This document shows, piece by piece, positions 8,963 to 18,741 of a DNA stretch of 64,000 nt. A program made the position numbers and the translations under genes. Source of the DNA: Streptomyces sp. NBC_01471 (GTDB taxonomy: Bacteria; Actinomycetota; Actinomycetes; Streptomycetales; Streptomycetaceae); the NCBI RefSeq assembly GCF_041438865.1, contig NZ_CP109450.1:7839630-7903629 (forward strand), in the 5' to 3' direction. How positions within the stretch are numbered: position 1 is the first letter of the stretch; every line of letters begins with the position of its first letter. A model generated the notes under the pieces. The model did no database searches. It was not told the DNA's origin and saw nothing but the letters and a program-made list of their open reading frames with translations.

Positions 8963-11900
8963 ATGAGCGAGTCCTGGCAGCCCATCATCCGTACCGGCCG
9001 GACGACGGCGCCGCTGTCGGCGGGTCAGCGGTCCCTGTGGTTCCTCGACCGGCTGGCACCGGGGACGGCCACCTACAACCTGCCCTGGATCCAGCGGCTG
9101 CGCGGCCCGCTCGACCCGGTTGTCGTGGAACGCGCCCTGCGCGGTGTGGTCCAGCGGCACGAGTCCCTGCGCACGGTGTTCTCGGCAGCCCTCGGCGAGC
9201 CGCGCCAGGTGATCCGGCCGGACGTCGACGTTCCCTTCACCGTGCAGGACCTCACCGACGGGCCGGACCCCGAGTCCCGGTCGGCGCAGCTCCTGCGCGA
9301 AGTGGTACGCCGGCCCTTCGACCTGGAGAAGGGGCCGCTCCTGCGGGGATGCCTGCTCAAGACGGGCCAGGACCAGTGGGACCTGGCGGTGGTCTTCCAC
9401 CACATCGTCTGGGACGAGCTGTCCACCGGCGTCTTCGAGCAGGAGCTGGCCGAGCTGTACGAAGCGGCGCGGCAGGGCCGTCCGCCGGCCCTGGAACCTC
9501 TGCCGGTGCACTTCGCCGATTACGCCTGCTGGCAGCAGGAGTGGATGACCGGAGCCGCCTACGAGAGTGAACTGAAGTACTGGGAAAAGCGGTTGGGCGG
9601 TGCGCCGACGGCGCTGGCGCTGCCCGCCGACCGCCGCCGTCCCGCGACCCAGTCCTTCCGCGGCGCCACGGCCACCGTGCCCCTGCCCAGCGGTCTGCTG
9701 GACCGGGCGGGCGAGCTGGGCCGGCAGGAGGGCGCCACCGGCTTCATGGTGCTACTGGCAGCCTTCGCCGCCCTCCTGCACCGGCACACCGGCCAGGAGG
9801 ACCTGGTGCTGGGTACCCCGGTGGCCGGCCGCGACCGGCTGGAACTGGAAGGCCTGCTGGGCTATTTCGTGAACATGCTGGCACTGCGGATCGACGTCGG
9901 GGCGCAGCCGTCCTTCCGGCAACTCCTTGAGCGCGTCTGCGACGGCGTGCTGGAGGACTTCGAGCACCAGGACGTGCCGTTCGAGGCCGTGGTGGAGCGG
10001 GTTCTCACCGACCGGCAGGCCGGCCACCCGCCCCTGGTGCAGGTGGTCTTCGGCTATCACACCGACCGGGGCGCGGACCGTCCGCGTATCGCCGGGGCCG
10101 CCGGCAGCCCGCTGTCCGCCGACACCGGCGCCGCCAAGTTCGATCTGATCTGGTCGGTCTGCGACGCGGACGCCGGGGCCCGGATCGAGGTCGAGTACAG
10201 CACCGACCTCTTCGACGAGTCGACCGTGGTGCGCATGGCGCGGCGTTATGTCCGGCTGCTGGAGGCGGTCATGGCCGACCCCGACGCCGGTGTCGGAGTC
10301 GTCGACCTGCTCACCGACGAGGACCGCGCGGTGGTCCGGCCGGTGCCCGCGCCCCGGGTTGCGCACAGCGCCCGGCTGCACGAGGTGTTCGAGCGCGTGG
10401 CGGCCGAACGCCCCGGGAGCACGGCGGTCAGCTATGGCCAAGAACACCTCACCTACGCCGAGTTGAACGGGCGTGCCAACCGGCTGGCCCGGTACCTTGC
10501 GTCACGCGGCGTCCAACGCGGAGACCGGATCGGGCTGTCGCTGGAGCGCGGTCCGGCCCAGGTGGTGGCGATCCTCGCCGTGCTCAAGGCAGGAGCGGCC
10601 TACGTTCCCGTCAACCCCGCCGACCCGGCCCCACGGCAGGAGCTGGTCCTGGGGGACGCACGGGTCAGGCTGGTGCTGCGTGACGAGGAGGTGGCGCGCA
10701 CCGTGGCGTCCGGGGCGTGGCCGGACGGGAACCTGGGTCTCGCCGGGTCCGGCGAGGACTCCGCGTACGTGATCTTCACCTCCGGCTCCACCGGACGCCC
10801 GAAGGGGGTGGAGGTGGCGCACAGCAACGTGACCGCCCTCTTCGACGCGGTGGCCGAGAGGTTCGGTCTCGGCCCGCACGACGTGTGGACGGGCTTCCAC
10901 TCCTACGCCTTCGACTTCTCGGTGTGGGAGACGTGGGGAGCCCTGCTGTACGGAGGCCGGCTGGTCGTGGTGGCGCAGGCGATCGCCAGAGCGCCCATGC
11001 GCTACGCGGAACTGCTGGTAGGGGAAGGGGTCACCGTCCTCAGCCAGACCCCGTCGGCGCTGGCACAGCTCACCCCCGCCCTGGCCGCGCTCCCTGCCCC
11101 GGCCGCGGACCTGCGGTGGGTCGTGCTGGGCGGCGAAGCGCTGCAGCCCCACCACGTCGGCCAGTGGTTCGAGCGGGTCGAGGCACCGGGGGCCCGGCTG
11201 TGCAACATGTACGGAATCACCGAGACCACCGTGCACGTGACCGCACACGAGATCGACTCGCCGGGCTCCTTCGCCCGCAGCATCATCGGCCGCCCGCTGC
11301 CGCACCTCTCGGTCGCGGTGCTCGATCCGCACGGCGCGCCGGTGCCGATCGGGGTGGTCGGGGAGATGATGATCGGCGGGGCCGGTGTGGCCAAGGGTTA
11401 CCTCGGCAACCCCACGCTGACCGCCCAGCGGTTCACCCTCGGGCCCGTGCCCCACGATGCGTCGTTGTGGTATCGCTCCGGCGACCTGGCGCGGTGGCGG
11501 GAGGACGGCACCCTGGAGTACCACGGCCGCGTCGACGACCAGGTGAAAATCCGCGGGTTCCGGATCGAGCCCGGGGAGATCCGCCACGCACTCCTCGCGC
11601 ACCCGGGGGTCCAGGACTGCGTGGTGGTCGCGCACGAGGACCCGGACACTCCGCCGCATCTGGTCGCCTATGTGGTGGGAGAGGCCGGTCCGGCGGAGGT
11701 CCGTACCTTCCTCGGCGGCCGGCTCTCCGGACACCTGATCCCGTCCATCATCATGTCGCTGGACGAACTGCCCCTCACTTCCAACGGCAAGGTGGACGTG
11801 CGGGCACTGCCCGGCCCCCGGGCCGAGCGCGAAACCGGGCGTTCCGCGCCGGAAACCGATGCGGAGCGAATGCTCGCCGGGGCGTGGCAGGAGGTACTCG

Positions 11901-13477
11901 GTCTGGAGGACGTCGGCAGGGAGGACAACTTCTTCGCCCTCGGCGGTGATTCCATCCGCAGCGTCCAGGTGGCCGGGGCGCTCCGCAATCGCGGGTTCGA
12001 CCTGGACCTGGAGGCATTCTTCATCACTCCGGTACTGGCCGAACTGGCGTCCCGGCTGCGACCCGCCGAGGACAGCGCCGACACCGGCGACCGAACCCCG
12101 TTCGCGCTGGTCTCCGCGGGCGACCGCGGCTACCTTCCCGACGGCCTGGACGACGCCTACCCCATGACCTCCATGCAGCTCGCCATGGTGTACCACATGG
12201 AGGCCGATCCGGGGCGACGGCCGTATCAGAACGTCAACAGCTACCGGATGTCCGGCGACTTCGACGAGAAGGCCTTCGCCTCGGCCCTCTTGGAGGCAGT
12301 ACACCGGCACCCCGTCCTGCGCACCGGCTTCGACGTGGTCTCCTTCAGCCAGCCGATGCAGCTGGTCCACCGGGAAGTACCGGTGGACCTGGTCGTGGAA
12401 GACCTGCGTGCCCTGGACGAGTCCGAGCAACTGGAACGTGTCACGGACCTCGCGCTGCGGGAGTGGGCGGTCCCCTTCGACCTCTCCATCGCGCCCCTGC
12501 TGAGGGTCTTCGTGCAGCGCCTGGCCGAGGACCTGTATCAACTCACCCTGGTCGAGCACCACGCCATCCTGGACGGCTGGAGCTTCACTTCGCTCTTCGC
12601 CGAACTCCTTCAGCGGCACGCGGCGCTGCGCGACGAGCCGACGAGCCCTCCTGCGCCGACGCCCTCCTCCCTCTTCCGGGAGTACGTCGCCCTGGAGGCG
12701 GCGGCCAAGGAATCCCGGGCGTCCCGGGAGTTCTGGGAAGGGCGTGTGTCCGGGGTGCGGCCGACCAGGTTGGGAACCGTGCGGCACGACGAGGGGCGGG
12801 GGGCCGACAGGGGCGTGTTGGAGTGCACGCTCCCGGCCGCGCTGGCCGCTCAGGTGCCGGCGTTCGCCGCGTCCCACGGGGTCGGTCCGAAGAGCGTCGC
12901 GCTGGCCGCGCATGTGGCGGCGATCTCCCGGCTGGCCCGGGCTCACGAGGTGGTGACCGGTCTGACCGTCAACGGCAGGCTGGAGGACGGGGCCGGGACG
13001 GAAGCCCTCGGCGTCTTCCTGAACACCATCCCGCTGCGCTTCCTGCTCGACGGGACGACCTGGAGCTCCCTCGTGGGGGAGGCGCACCGGCAGGAGAGCG
13101 AGATCACGCCGCACCGCAGGGTTCCGTACGGCGACATCGCCCGGCACCTGGCCGATCCCACCCTGGACTGCAGCTTCACCTTCAACCGCTTCCACGCCCT
13201 GGGCACGCTCTCGGCCGCGCAGGCCAGCATCGTGGACCAGCGGCTCGGCGTGGAGCCCACGGTGCGCCGGGAGCCCAGTCACTTCGCGCTGAACGTGGCC
13301 TTCGTCCAGGACCCGTCCTCCGACCGGTCGATGCTGATCGTGGACAGCGCGGACAGCTCGCTCGCCGACCGGCAACTCCACGACTATGTCGCCGACTTCT
13401 TCGCGGCGATCCAGCAGATGACCGAACTACCGGACGGCTCCGTCACCACGTGGCGGGGCGGAGAGAGGCACCCATGA
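8963..13477 (+). CDS. NRPS, C-A-T-C (Thr-type module with terminal condensation-type domain)
   Basis: The protein has 1504 residues. C occupies about 10-440 (HHIVWDE near 145), A about 470-960 (TSGSTGRPKG near 606, NMYGITET), and T has LGGDSI near 993. A second condensation-superfamily domain spans about 1055-1490 with an intact HHAILDG near 1199. The A-domain signature by eye is D-F-W-S-V-G-M-V-H-(K), close to the threonine code. No thioesterase or reductase domain follows. Chain release would therefore rely on the terminal C domain, by intermolecular or intramolecular capture, or on the separate thioesterase downstream. The start lies 1 base beyond the upstream stop with GAGGTGAGG as ribosome site. 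The stop overlaps the MbtH start as ATGA, so the three genes are translationally coupled. Confidence 0.95.
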   Translation: MSESWQPIIRTGRTTAPLSAGQRSLWFLDRLAPGTATYNLPWIQRLRGPLDPVVVERALRGVVQRHESLRTVFSAALGEPRQVIRPDVDVPFTVQDLTDGPDPESRSAQLLREVVRRPFDLEKGPLLRGCLLKTGQDQWDLAVVFHHIVWDELSTGVFEQELAELYEAARQGRPPALEPLPVHFADYACWQQEWMTGAAYESELKYWEKRLGGAPTALALPADRRRPATQSFRGATATVPLPSGLLDRAGELGRQEGATGFMVLLAAFAALLHRHTGQEDLVLGTPVAGRDRLELEGLLGYFVNMLALRIDVGAQPSFRQLLERVCDGVLEDFEHQDVPFEAVVERVLTDRQAGHPPLVQVVFGYHTDRGADRPRIAGAAGSPLSADTGAAKFDLIWSVCDADAGARIEVEYSTDLFDESTVVRMARRYVRLLEAVMADPDAGVGVVDLLTDEDRAVVRPVPAPRVAHSARLHEVFERVAAERPGSTAVSYGQEHLTYAELNGRANRLARYLASRGVQRGDRIGLSLERGPAQVVAILAVLKAGAAYVPVNPADPAPRQELVLGDARVRLVLRDEEVARTVASGAWPDGNLGLAGSGEDSAYVIFTSGSTGRPKGVEVAHSNVTALFDAVAERFGLGPHDVWTGFHSYAFDFSVWETWGALLYGGRLVVVAQAIARAPMRYAELLVGEGVTVLSQTPSALAQLTPALAALPAPAADLRWVVLGGEALQPHHVGQWFERVEAPGARLCNMYGITETTVHVTAHEIDSPGSFARSIIGRPLPHLSVAVLDPHGAPVPIGVVGEMMIGGAGVAKGYLGNPTLTAQRFTLGPVPHDASLWYRSGDLARWREDGTLEYHGRVDDQVKIRGFRIEPGEIRHALLAHPGVQDCVVVAHEDPDTPPHLVAYVVGEAGPAEVRTFLGGRLSGHLIPSIIMSLDELPLTSNGKVDVRALPGPRAERETGRSAPETDAERMLAGAWQEVLGLEDVGREDNFFALGGDSIRSVQVAGALRNRGFDLDLEAFFITPVLAELASRLRPAEDSADTGDRTPFALVSAGDRGYLPDGLDDAYPMTSMQLAMVYHMEADPGRRPYQNVNSYRMSGDFDEKAFASALLEAVHRHPVLRTGFDVVSFSQPMQLVHREVPVDLVVEDLRALDESEQLERVTDLALREWAVPFDLSIAPLLRVFVQRLAEDLYQLTLVEHHAILDGWSFTSLFAELLQRHAALRDEPTSPPAPTPSSLFREYVALEAAAKESRASREFWEGRVSGVRPTRLGTVRHDEGRGADRGVLECTLPAALAAQVPAFAASHGVGPKSVALAAHVAAISRLARAHEVVTGLTVNGRLEDGAGTEALGVFLNTIPLRFLLDGTTWSSLVGEAHRQESEITPHRRVPYGDIARHLADPTLDCSFTFNRFHALGTLSAAQASIVDQRLGVEPTVRREPSHFALNVAFVQDPSSDRSMLIVDSADSSLADRQLHDYVADFFAAIQQMTELPDGSVTTWRGGERHP

Positions 13478-13668
13478 ACGATCCACAACCGTTGGACGAC
13501 TACACCGTGGTGGTCAACGACGCCGGCCACTACTCGGTGTGGTCCACCCACCGGGCCGTCCCCGGAGGCTGGCGAGAAGTCGGCTTCCGGGGCGACCGGG
13601 ACAGCTGCCTGGACCACGTCGAGAACGTGTGGGAAGGGCCCCGTCCCGCCATGCCCCACCCCGTCTGA
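13474..13668 (+). CDS. MbtH-family NRPS accessory protein
   Basis: This 64-residue protein has the MbtH pattern: VVVNDAGHYSVW near the N-terminus (family consensus NxExQ(H)SxW), GGW in the middle and ENVWEGPRP near the end, giving the three conserved tryptophans. MbtH proteins bind adenylation domains and aid their solubility and activity; here the partner is presumably one or both NRPS proteins. The ATG overlaps the NRPS stop (ATGA), which decides the start within a longer open frame. Confidence 0.95.
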   Translation: MNDPQPLDDYTVVVNDAGHYSVWSTHRAVPGGWREVGFRGDRDSCLDHVENVWEGPRPAMPHPV

Positions 13669-13704
13669 TCCGTCCACCGCGCCCCACGAGAGGAGGAGCA
13701 GCTG

Positions 13705-14973
13705 ATGTTCCGCAACACGGCCTTCCGGCTGCTCCTTCTCGGCCAGGTGCTGACCAGCTTCGCCGGAAACGCGCTCTTCCTCTCCCTCGGCGTGTGGGCC
13801 AAGGACCTGACCGGCAGCAACACCGCCGCCGGGCTGGTGTTCTTCTTCGTGACGCTGCCCGTGGTCTGCGGCCCGTTCATCGGCCATGTCGTCGACCGCT
13901 TCCACCGGCGGTCGGTGCTGATGGTGGCGTGCGGCGCGACCGCGGCCCTGGTCATGCTTCTCCTGCTGGTGCACTCGGCGCACCGGATGTGGCTGGTGTA
14001 TGTGGTCGCCGCCGGTTACGGAGTCGCCGCCATCTTCGTCCGCGCGGCCCAGGCGGGTCTCATCAAGACCCTGATCCCGCCGCAGGACCTGGCCGCCGCC
14101 AACGCGTACCTCAGGTCCGCCGGCGACGCGCTGCGGGTGGTGAGCCCGCTGGTCGGAGTCGGCGTCTACGCGGTCACCGGCGGCCCGGTCCTCGCCGGCC
14201 TGGTCGCCGGCCTGTACGTCCTGGCCCTGGTGGTCTTCCGTCTCCTGCCCAGGACGCGGGACACCGCCGAGGGGACGGGCAGGGAGGAGCTGTCCCTGCG
14301 CCGTCTCGGTGCGGGGCTCCGGCACCTCTGGTCCCACACGCCACTCGCGGTCATGACGGCGGCCGTCTCCGCGGCCTTCTGCGTGCTCGGCTTCTTCGAC
14401 AGCACCGACTTCGCGGTGGTGCAGGAAAGCCTGCACCGCGCCCCGTCCTTCTTCTCCGTGCTGACCAGCGTCCAGGGGGCGGGCAGCATCGTGGGCGGGC
14501 TCACCGCGGCCCTGCTGATCCGACGGCTCGGTGAGCACCGGACGGCCGGAATCGGGCTGGCGGTCATGGCCTTCGGGGCGCTCGGCATGACCCTGGGCGG
14601 CCTGGCGGTCGTCCTCGGCGCCTTCGTCCTGTTCGGCGTCGGAGTCCCCTGGCTCGCCGTCGGCTACAGCACTACCTGGCAACGGCACACTCCGGGACCG
14701 CTCATCGGCCGCGTCTCCACCGCGGCCGACCTGTCCATGCTCGGGCCCCAGGCGGCCTCGGTCCTGCTCGGTGCCGTACTGATCGGGTTCGTTCCGTACC
14801 GCGTTCTCCTGCTGGTCTGCTGCGTCGTCCTGCTGGGAGCCGGCATCGCTCTGCTGGTCACCCATGACCGGTCGTCGGACCGGGACCCGGAGGCAGGGAC
14901 ACCGTCGTCCCCGGCCGACAGCGGGCCGGACGACCGCGCACCCCGCAACAGGCAAACAGAACAAACCACTTGA
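13705..14973 (+). CDS. MFS transporter, likely peptide exporter/self-resistance
   Basis: The 422-residue membrane protein has about 12 hydrophobic segments. It begins FRLLLLGQVLTSFAGNALFL and carries a DRFHRR-type cytoplasmic loop after the second segment, as in MFS drug-efflux and enterobactin-exporter-like (MFS_3) proteins. GAGGAGGAG lies 6-8 nt before the ATG. It sits 36 nt after mbtH and in front of the methyltransferase. By position it should export the peptide product or give self-resistance. Substrate cannot be read from sequence. The C-terminal ~30 residues are polar and probably cytoplasmic. Confidence 0.88.
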   Translation: MFRNTAFRLLLLGQVLTSFAGNALFLSLGVWAKDLTGSNTAAGLVFFFVTLPVVCGPFIGHVVDRFHRRSVLMVACGATAALVMLLLLVHSAHRMWLVYVVAAGYGVAAIFVRAAQAGLIKTLIPPQDLAAANAYLRSAGDALRVVSPLVGVGVYAVTGGPVLAGLVAGLYVLALVVFRLLPRTRDTAEGTGREELSLRRLGAGLRHLWSHTPLAVMTAAVSAAFCVLGFFDSTDFAVVQESLHRAPSFFSVLTSVQGAGSIVGGLTAALLIRRLGEHRTAGIGLAVMAFGALGMTLGGLAVVLGAFVLFGVGVPWLAVGYSTTWQRHTPGPLIGRVSTAADLSMLGPQAASVLLGAVLIGFVPYRVLLLVCCVVLLGAGIALLVTHDRSSDRDPEAGTPSSPADSGPDDRAPRNRQTEQTT

Positions 14974-15005
14974 CGACCTCCGAAACCACTGAACAAGGAG
15001 TGACC

Positions 15006-15680
15006 ATGTCGCGTCAGAAGGGCACAGGCCCCGGAGCTTTCAGCCCCGAGGGAGACCCCGTCGAGCTCTACTCGATCCTGCGCGCCGGCCGCACGCCACA
15101 GGTGGTGGACGGCGCGCTGCCCCGCCGGGCCTCGGTACTTGAACTGGGGGCAGGCACCGGACGGCTCACCCACCCGCTCGCCGCCCTGGGGCACCAGGTC
15201 GTCGCCGTCGACCACAGCGCCGAGATGCTGGCCAAGATCGAGGGAGCCGAAACCGTCCACGCCGAGATACCAGGACTGGACCTCGGGCGGACCTTCGACT
15301 CCGTCGTGCTCGGCTCCTGCCTGGTCAACCTCACGGACGCGGAGGTGCGCTACGAGATGATGGCCACAGCCAGGCGCCACGTGCGCCCCGGCGGGAGCGT
15401 ACTGATCGAACGGGCCCTGCCCGAGTGGTTCACCGGTGTCGGCGAACCCCGGGTGTGGGACGACATCACCGCCACCCTGCTCCAAGTGGAGCAGCTCACT
15501 CCCGACCTGCTGCGCGCGGTGATGGAGTACCGCTGGCAGGGCCGTCGCTGGACGCACCTGCAGATCGTCCAATTCCTCGACGAGAACACGCTGGACACCT
15601 ACCTGAACGCGGCCGGGCTGCGCCGCAAGGAGTGGGTCACCGAGGACACCTCCTGGCTCACCGCCTCACCGGTCGACTGA
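15006..15680 (+). CDS. Class I SAM-dependent methyltransferase
   Basis: The 224-residue protein has motif I VLELGAGTGRLTHPLA near residue 40, an acidic residue ending beta-2 (VVAVDHS) and a post-motif region FDSVVLGSCLVNL, all typical of class I SAM methyltransferases. The open frame could begin at a TTG at 14970 inside the MFS gene, but ATG 15006 has AAGGAG 6 nt upstream and is preferred. It lies between the exporter and the thioesterase in the NRPS operon, so a peptide-tailoring O- or N-methylation is likely; the substrate is unknown. Confidence 0.85.
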   Translation: MSRQKGTGPGAFSPEGDPVELYSILRAGRTPQVVDGALPRRASVLELGAGTGRLTHPLAALGHQVVAVDHSAEMLAKIEGAETVHAEIPGLDLGRTFDSVVLGSCLVNLTDAEVRYEMMATARRHVRPGGSVLIERALPEWFTGVGEPRVWDDITATLLQVEQLTPDLLRAVMEYRWQGRRWTHLQIVQFLDENTLDTYLNAAGLRRKEWVTEDTSWLTASPVD

Positions 15681-15805
15681 CCGTTCGACGCCCCGGCCGA
15701 TACCCGTCCACCGGGGCCGCACGGACGCCGGCACGCGACGGCGACCCGACGAGCCTCCTCCCCACCTCACCACGCGACGGACCCACCACACGAGAGCGAG
15801 GCGCC

Positions 15806-16591
15806 TTGTCCGCTTCCCGAACGGCCCCCCGAATCGAGGGAGACTGGTTCTGGCTGCCGTCTCCCCGCCCGCACGCCGCCGTCCGGCTGCTCTGTTTCCC
15901 GCACGCCGGTGGTGATGCCACCGCCTTCACCACGCTCGGACGGCTGCTGCCCGAGGAGATCGAGCTGTGGGGGGTGCGCATGCCCGCGCGCGGCGGGCGC
16001 GCCCGGGATCGCCACCCGGAGAGCTTCGACGAGCTGGTCGGCGCGGTCAGCGAGGCGGCGCTGCCCCACCTCGACCGGCCGTACGCCGTGCTCGGCCAGA
16101 GCATCGGCGCTCTGGTCGGTTACGAGGTGGCCAGGAAGCTGGCCGCTCACCTGTCCCCGACCGCCTGCTTCGTCATCGGATTCGCACCCCCGCACGCCTG
16201 GCGGGAACCCCCCGGAGCCGGAGGTGAGGCCGACGTGCGGGAACTGGCGGACTTCATGCTCCGCAACGACGAGCGCGCCGGCGCGGTCGTCACCCATCCG
16301 GCGCTGCGGGAGATGGTGCACGACGTGCTGCGGGCGGACATGGGTCTCGCCCGTACCTACCGGGACCCGGGTCTCGGGCCGCTGGCCTGCCCCATCAAGG
16401 CCATCCTCGGGGCCGACGACGAGGCAGTCTCCGCGGCTGAGATGGAGGAGTGGAAACGCTGCTCCACCGGCGACGGCCGCGGGCTCGACGTGTTGCCGGC
16501 CGGTCACCTCGTGCTCCAGTCCGGCGAGACGGCCGTGCGGGAGGTGGCAGCGATCATCCAGGACCTCCTGCTGCCGCCCCTGTACCAGTGA
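15806..16591 (+). CDS. Type II thioesterase (alpha/beta hydrolase)
   Basis: The 261-residue protein has the TEII hallmarks: CFPHAGG near the N-terminus, the nucleophile motif GQSIGA (GxSxG), an acid in LGADDEAV and a C-terminal GHLVLQ histidine. Such enzymes clear misprimed or stalled carrier domains. Because neither NRPS has a TE domain, it might also take part in product release here, which is inference. The frame is open from 15425, but conserved sequence begins after the TTG at 15806, which has GAGCGAGG about 5 nt upstream. Confidence 0.9.
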   Translation: MSASRTAPRIEGDWFWLPSPRPHAAVRLLCFPHAGGDATAFTTLGRLLPEEIELWGVRMPARGGRARDRHPESFDELVGAVSEAALPHLDRPYAVLGQSIGALVGYEVARKLAAHLSPTACFVIGFAPPHAWREPPGAGGEADVRELADFMLRNDERAGAVVTHPALREMVHDVLRADMGLARTYRDPGLGPLACPIKAILGADDEAVSAAEMEEWKRCSTGDGRGLDVLPAGHLVLQSGETAVREVAAIIQDLLLPPLYQ

Positions 16592-16655
16592 GCGGCTCGC
16601 CGGCGACGGGCCGGCGTCCTTCCCCTCAACCGAAGCCAGCAGCCCAAGGAGCAGC

Positions 16656-17867
16656 ATGAACACGGTAACCACGACGACCGCGCCGCCCGACCTGACCGAC
16701 CCCGCCTTCTGGGCCCGCGAGGACAGCCACCTCGTCCTCCGTGAGCTGCGCCTCCGGGCGCCGCTGTGGCGACTGGAGACGGAGACGGAGGGGCCGCTGT
16801 GGTGCGCGCTGTCCTACGCGTTGGCCGGTGAGGTACTGGGCGACGCGAACCGGTTCAGCTCGGAGCGCGGGTCGCTGCTGGGCACCGGCACCGACCGGGC
16901 GCCCGCCGGTGCGGGGAAGATGATGGCCCTCACCGATCCCCCGCGCCACCGCGACCTGCGGGGCCTGGTGCTGCCGTTCTTCTCCAAGCGGAAGGCGGCC
17001 GAACTCACCGAACGCGTGGCCGACCTGACCCGCCAGGTGGTGCGCACCGCGTTGGAGGCGGAGGAGACCGACTTCGTCAGGGACATCAGCACGGCGGTTC
17101 CGCTGACCGTCATGTGTGACCTGCTCGGTGTCCCGGACGAGGACCGGGACCACGTGGTGCACATGTGCGACAGGGCCTTCCTCGGCAACACACCGGAGGA
17201 ACGAGCCGAGGCACACCAGCAGTTGCTGCCCTACCTGTTCTCACTGGGCCTGCGCCGCCAGAGCGACCCCCGGGACGACATCATCAGCACACTGGTCACC
17301 CACACGGTGAACGGCCGTCGGCTGCCCCTGGACGAGGCACTGCTCAACTGCGACAACATCCTGGTCGGAGGCGTACAGACCGTACGTCACACCGCCACGA
17401 TGGCCATGCTCGCGCTGACCCGGCATCCACACGCCTGGCAGGCGATGCGTGAGGACGGATACGACCCGGAGCTCGGGGTCGAGGAGCTGCTGCGCTGGAC
17501 CTCGGTGGGCCTGCACGTGCTGCGCACGGCCAGGGTGGATACCGAACTCGCCGGACAGCGCATCCGGGCAGGCGACCGCGTGGTGGTCTGGACGCCGGCG
17601 GCCAACAGGGACGAGACGGAGTTCGAGGACCCCGACCGGCTGCGGCTCGACCGCACCCCCAACCGGCATGTGGCCTTCGGCTGGGGGCCGCACTACTGCA
17701 TCGGGGCACCCTTGGCCCGGGTGGAGTTGGCCTCGCTCTTCGGAGCGCTCACGGAGGCCGCCGAACGGGTCGAGGTGCTGCGGCCGCCGGTACCCAACCG
17801 CTCCATCATCAACTTCGGGCTCGACTCCCTCACGGTCAGGCTGCACGCGCGCGGCGGAACCGACTGA
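16656..17867 (+). CDS. Cytochrome P450 with atypical I-helix
   Basis: The 403-residue soluble P450 has the heme-ligand loop FGWGPHYCIG (Cys near residue 348) and the K-helix ExxR (ELLRW). The I-helix motif, usually (A/G)Gx(E/D)T, reads VGGVQTV near residue 235, with Gln replacing the acidic residue involved in proton delivery. ATG 16656 has AAGGAG 4-5 nt upstream and is chosen inside a much longer open frame. It closes the NRPS operon and is probably a tailoring oxidase of the peptide or of a carrier-bound residue. The changed I-helix may indicate an unusual oxidation or a substrate-supplied proton path. Confidence 0.92.
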   Translation: MNTVTTTTAPPDLTDPAFWAREDSHLVLRELRLRAPLWRLETETEGPLWCALSYALAGEVLGDANRFSSERGSLLGTGTDRAPAGAGKMMALTDPPRHRDLRGLVLPFFSKRKAAELTERVADLTRQVVRTALEAEETDFVRDISTAVPLTVMCDLLGVPDEDRDHVVHMCDRAFLGNTPEERAEAHQQLLPYLFSLGLRRQSDPRDDIISTLVTHTVNGRRLPLDEALLNCDNILVGGVQTVRHTATMAMLALTRHPHAWQAMREDGYDPELGVEELLRWTSVGLHVLRTARVDTELAGQRIRAGDRVVVWTPAANRDETEFEDPDRLRLDRTPNRHVAFGWGPHYCIGAPLARVELASLFGALTEAAERVEVLRPPVPNRSIINFGLDSLTVRLHARGGTD

Positions 17868-18153
17868 CCGGCAACGCCCCGATCGGCGAGCCCTGTTGGT
17901 CTCTCCCGGGCAGCGGTGGGGGCCGAGCCGTCCGTCTCCTGCCGGATCATTGGCCCGGCACCACCGTACGTACGGGTCGCCGGATGGTCTGGGAGTTCAG
18001 GAACCAGGACCTCGTCGCCGGCTTCCCCGCGAAGGCCGTTCCGGTACTGGTTGTCAGACCCTGGTCGGTCGCCGTTCCCGTAGCGTTGCGGCGGGAGAAC
18101 GTCCAGTCCGCCCGTCAGAGCGGGGCGCGGCAGACCGAGGTGGAGGACAACGT

Positions 18154-18741
18154 ATGGACGCGGATGACTGGGACGAGCGTTACCGGGCCGTGGAGCGCGT
18201 GTGGTCGGTCGAGCCGAACAGGTGGGTGGTCCGCGAGACCTCCGATCTGGAACCCGGCCGGGCCCTGGATCTGGCCGCGGGGGAGGGCCGCAACGCCGTG
18301 TGGCTGGCGGGCCGGGGGTGGCGGGTGGACGCGATCGACTTCTCACCGGTCGCCGTCAGCCGGATCATGCACGCGGTCGGCAGCGATCAGAACTCGGTGC
18401 GCGCCACGGTGGCCGACGCCACCCGCTACGCCCCCGAAGAGGCCGCCTACGACCTGGTCCTGATCTCGTATCTGCAACTGCCCCGGCAGGACATGGTTGC
18501 GGTGCTGGCGAGCGCCTGCCGGGCGGTCCGTCCCGGCGGCACGCTGCTGCTGGTCGGGCACGACGCCAGCAACCTTGAGCACGGCACCGGGGGTCCGGGG
18601 GACGCGCGGGTGCTGTCCAGCGTCGAGTTCGTACGTGAGGCGTGGGAACCGTGCGCCGATCTTGTCGTGGCCGAGGTGGCCCACCGTCCGGTCGGGGAGG
18701 CCGAAGCGCTCGACACGGTGGTCCGCGCCGTGCGCCGATGA
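18154..18741 (+). CDS. Class I SAM methyltransferase, small
   Basis: The 195-residue protein opens WDERYRAVERVWSVEPNRWV, then motif I ALDLAAGEGRNAVWLA and VDAIDFS, with PGGTLLLVGHD later. This layout matches short TehB/UbiE-like methyltransferases. ATG 18154 has GGAGG 7 nt upstream. It is separated from the P450 by about 290 nt, so it may have its own promoter, and its link to the NRPS pathway is uncertain. Confidence 0.82.
   Translation: MDADDWDERYRAVERVWSVEPNRWVVRETSDLEPGRALDLAAGEGRNAVWLAGRGWRVDAIDFSPVAVSRIMHAVGSDQNSVRATVADATRYAPEEAAYDLVLISYLQLPRQDMVAVLASACRAVRPGGTLLLVGHDASNLEHGTGGPGDARVLSSVEFVREAWEPCADLVVAEVAHRPVGEAEALDTVVRAVRR

Noticed and set aside
10502..13381. 959-residue minus-strand open frame
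   Set aside because: It is a GC-skew shadow of the second NRPS; the plus-strand frame has all NRPS core motifs.
14970..15005. TTG start at 14970 for the methyltransferase
   Set aside because: It lies inside the MFS stop codon region without a ribosome site, while ATG 15006 has AAGGAG correctly spaced.
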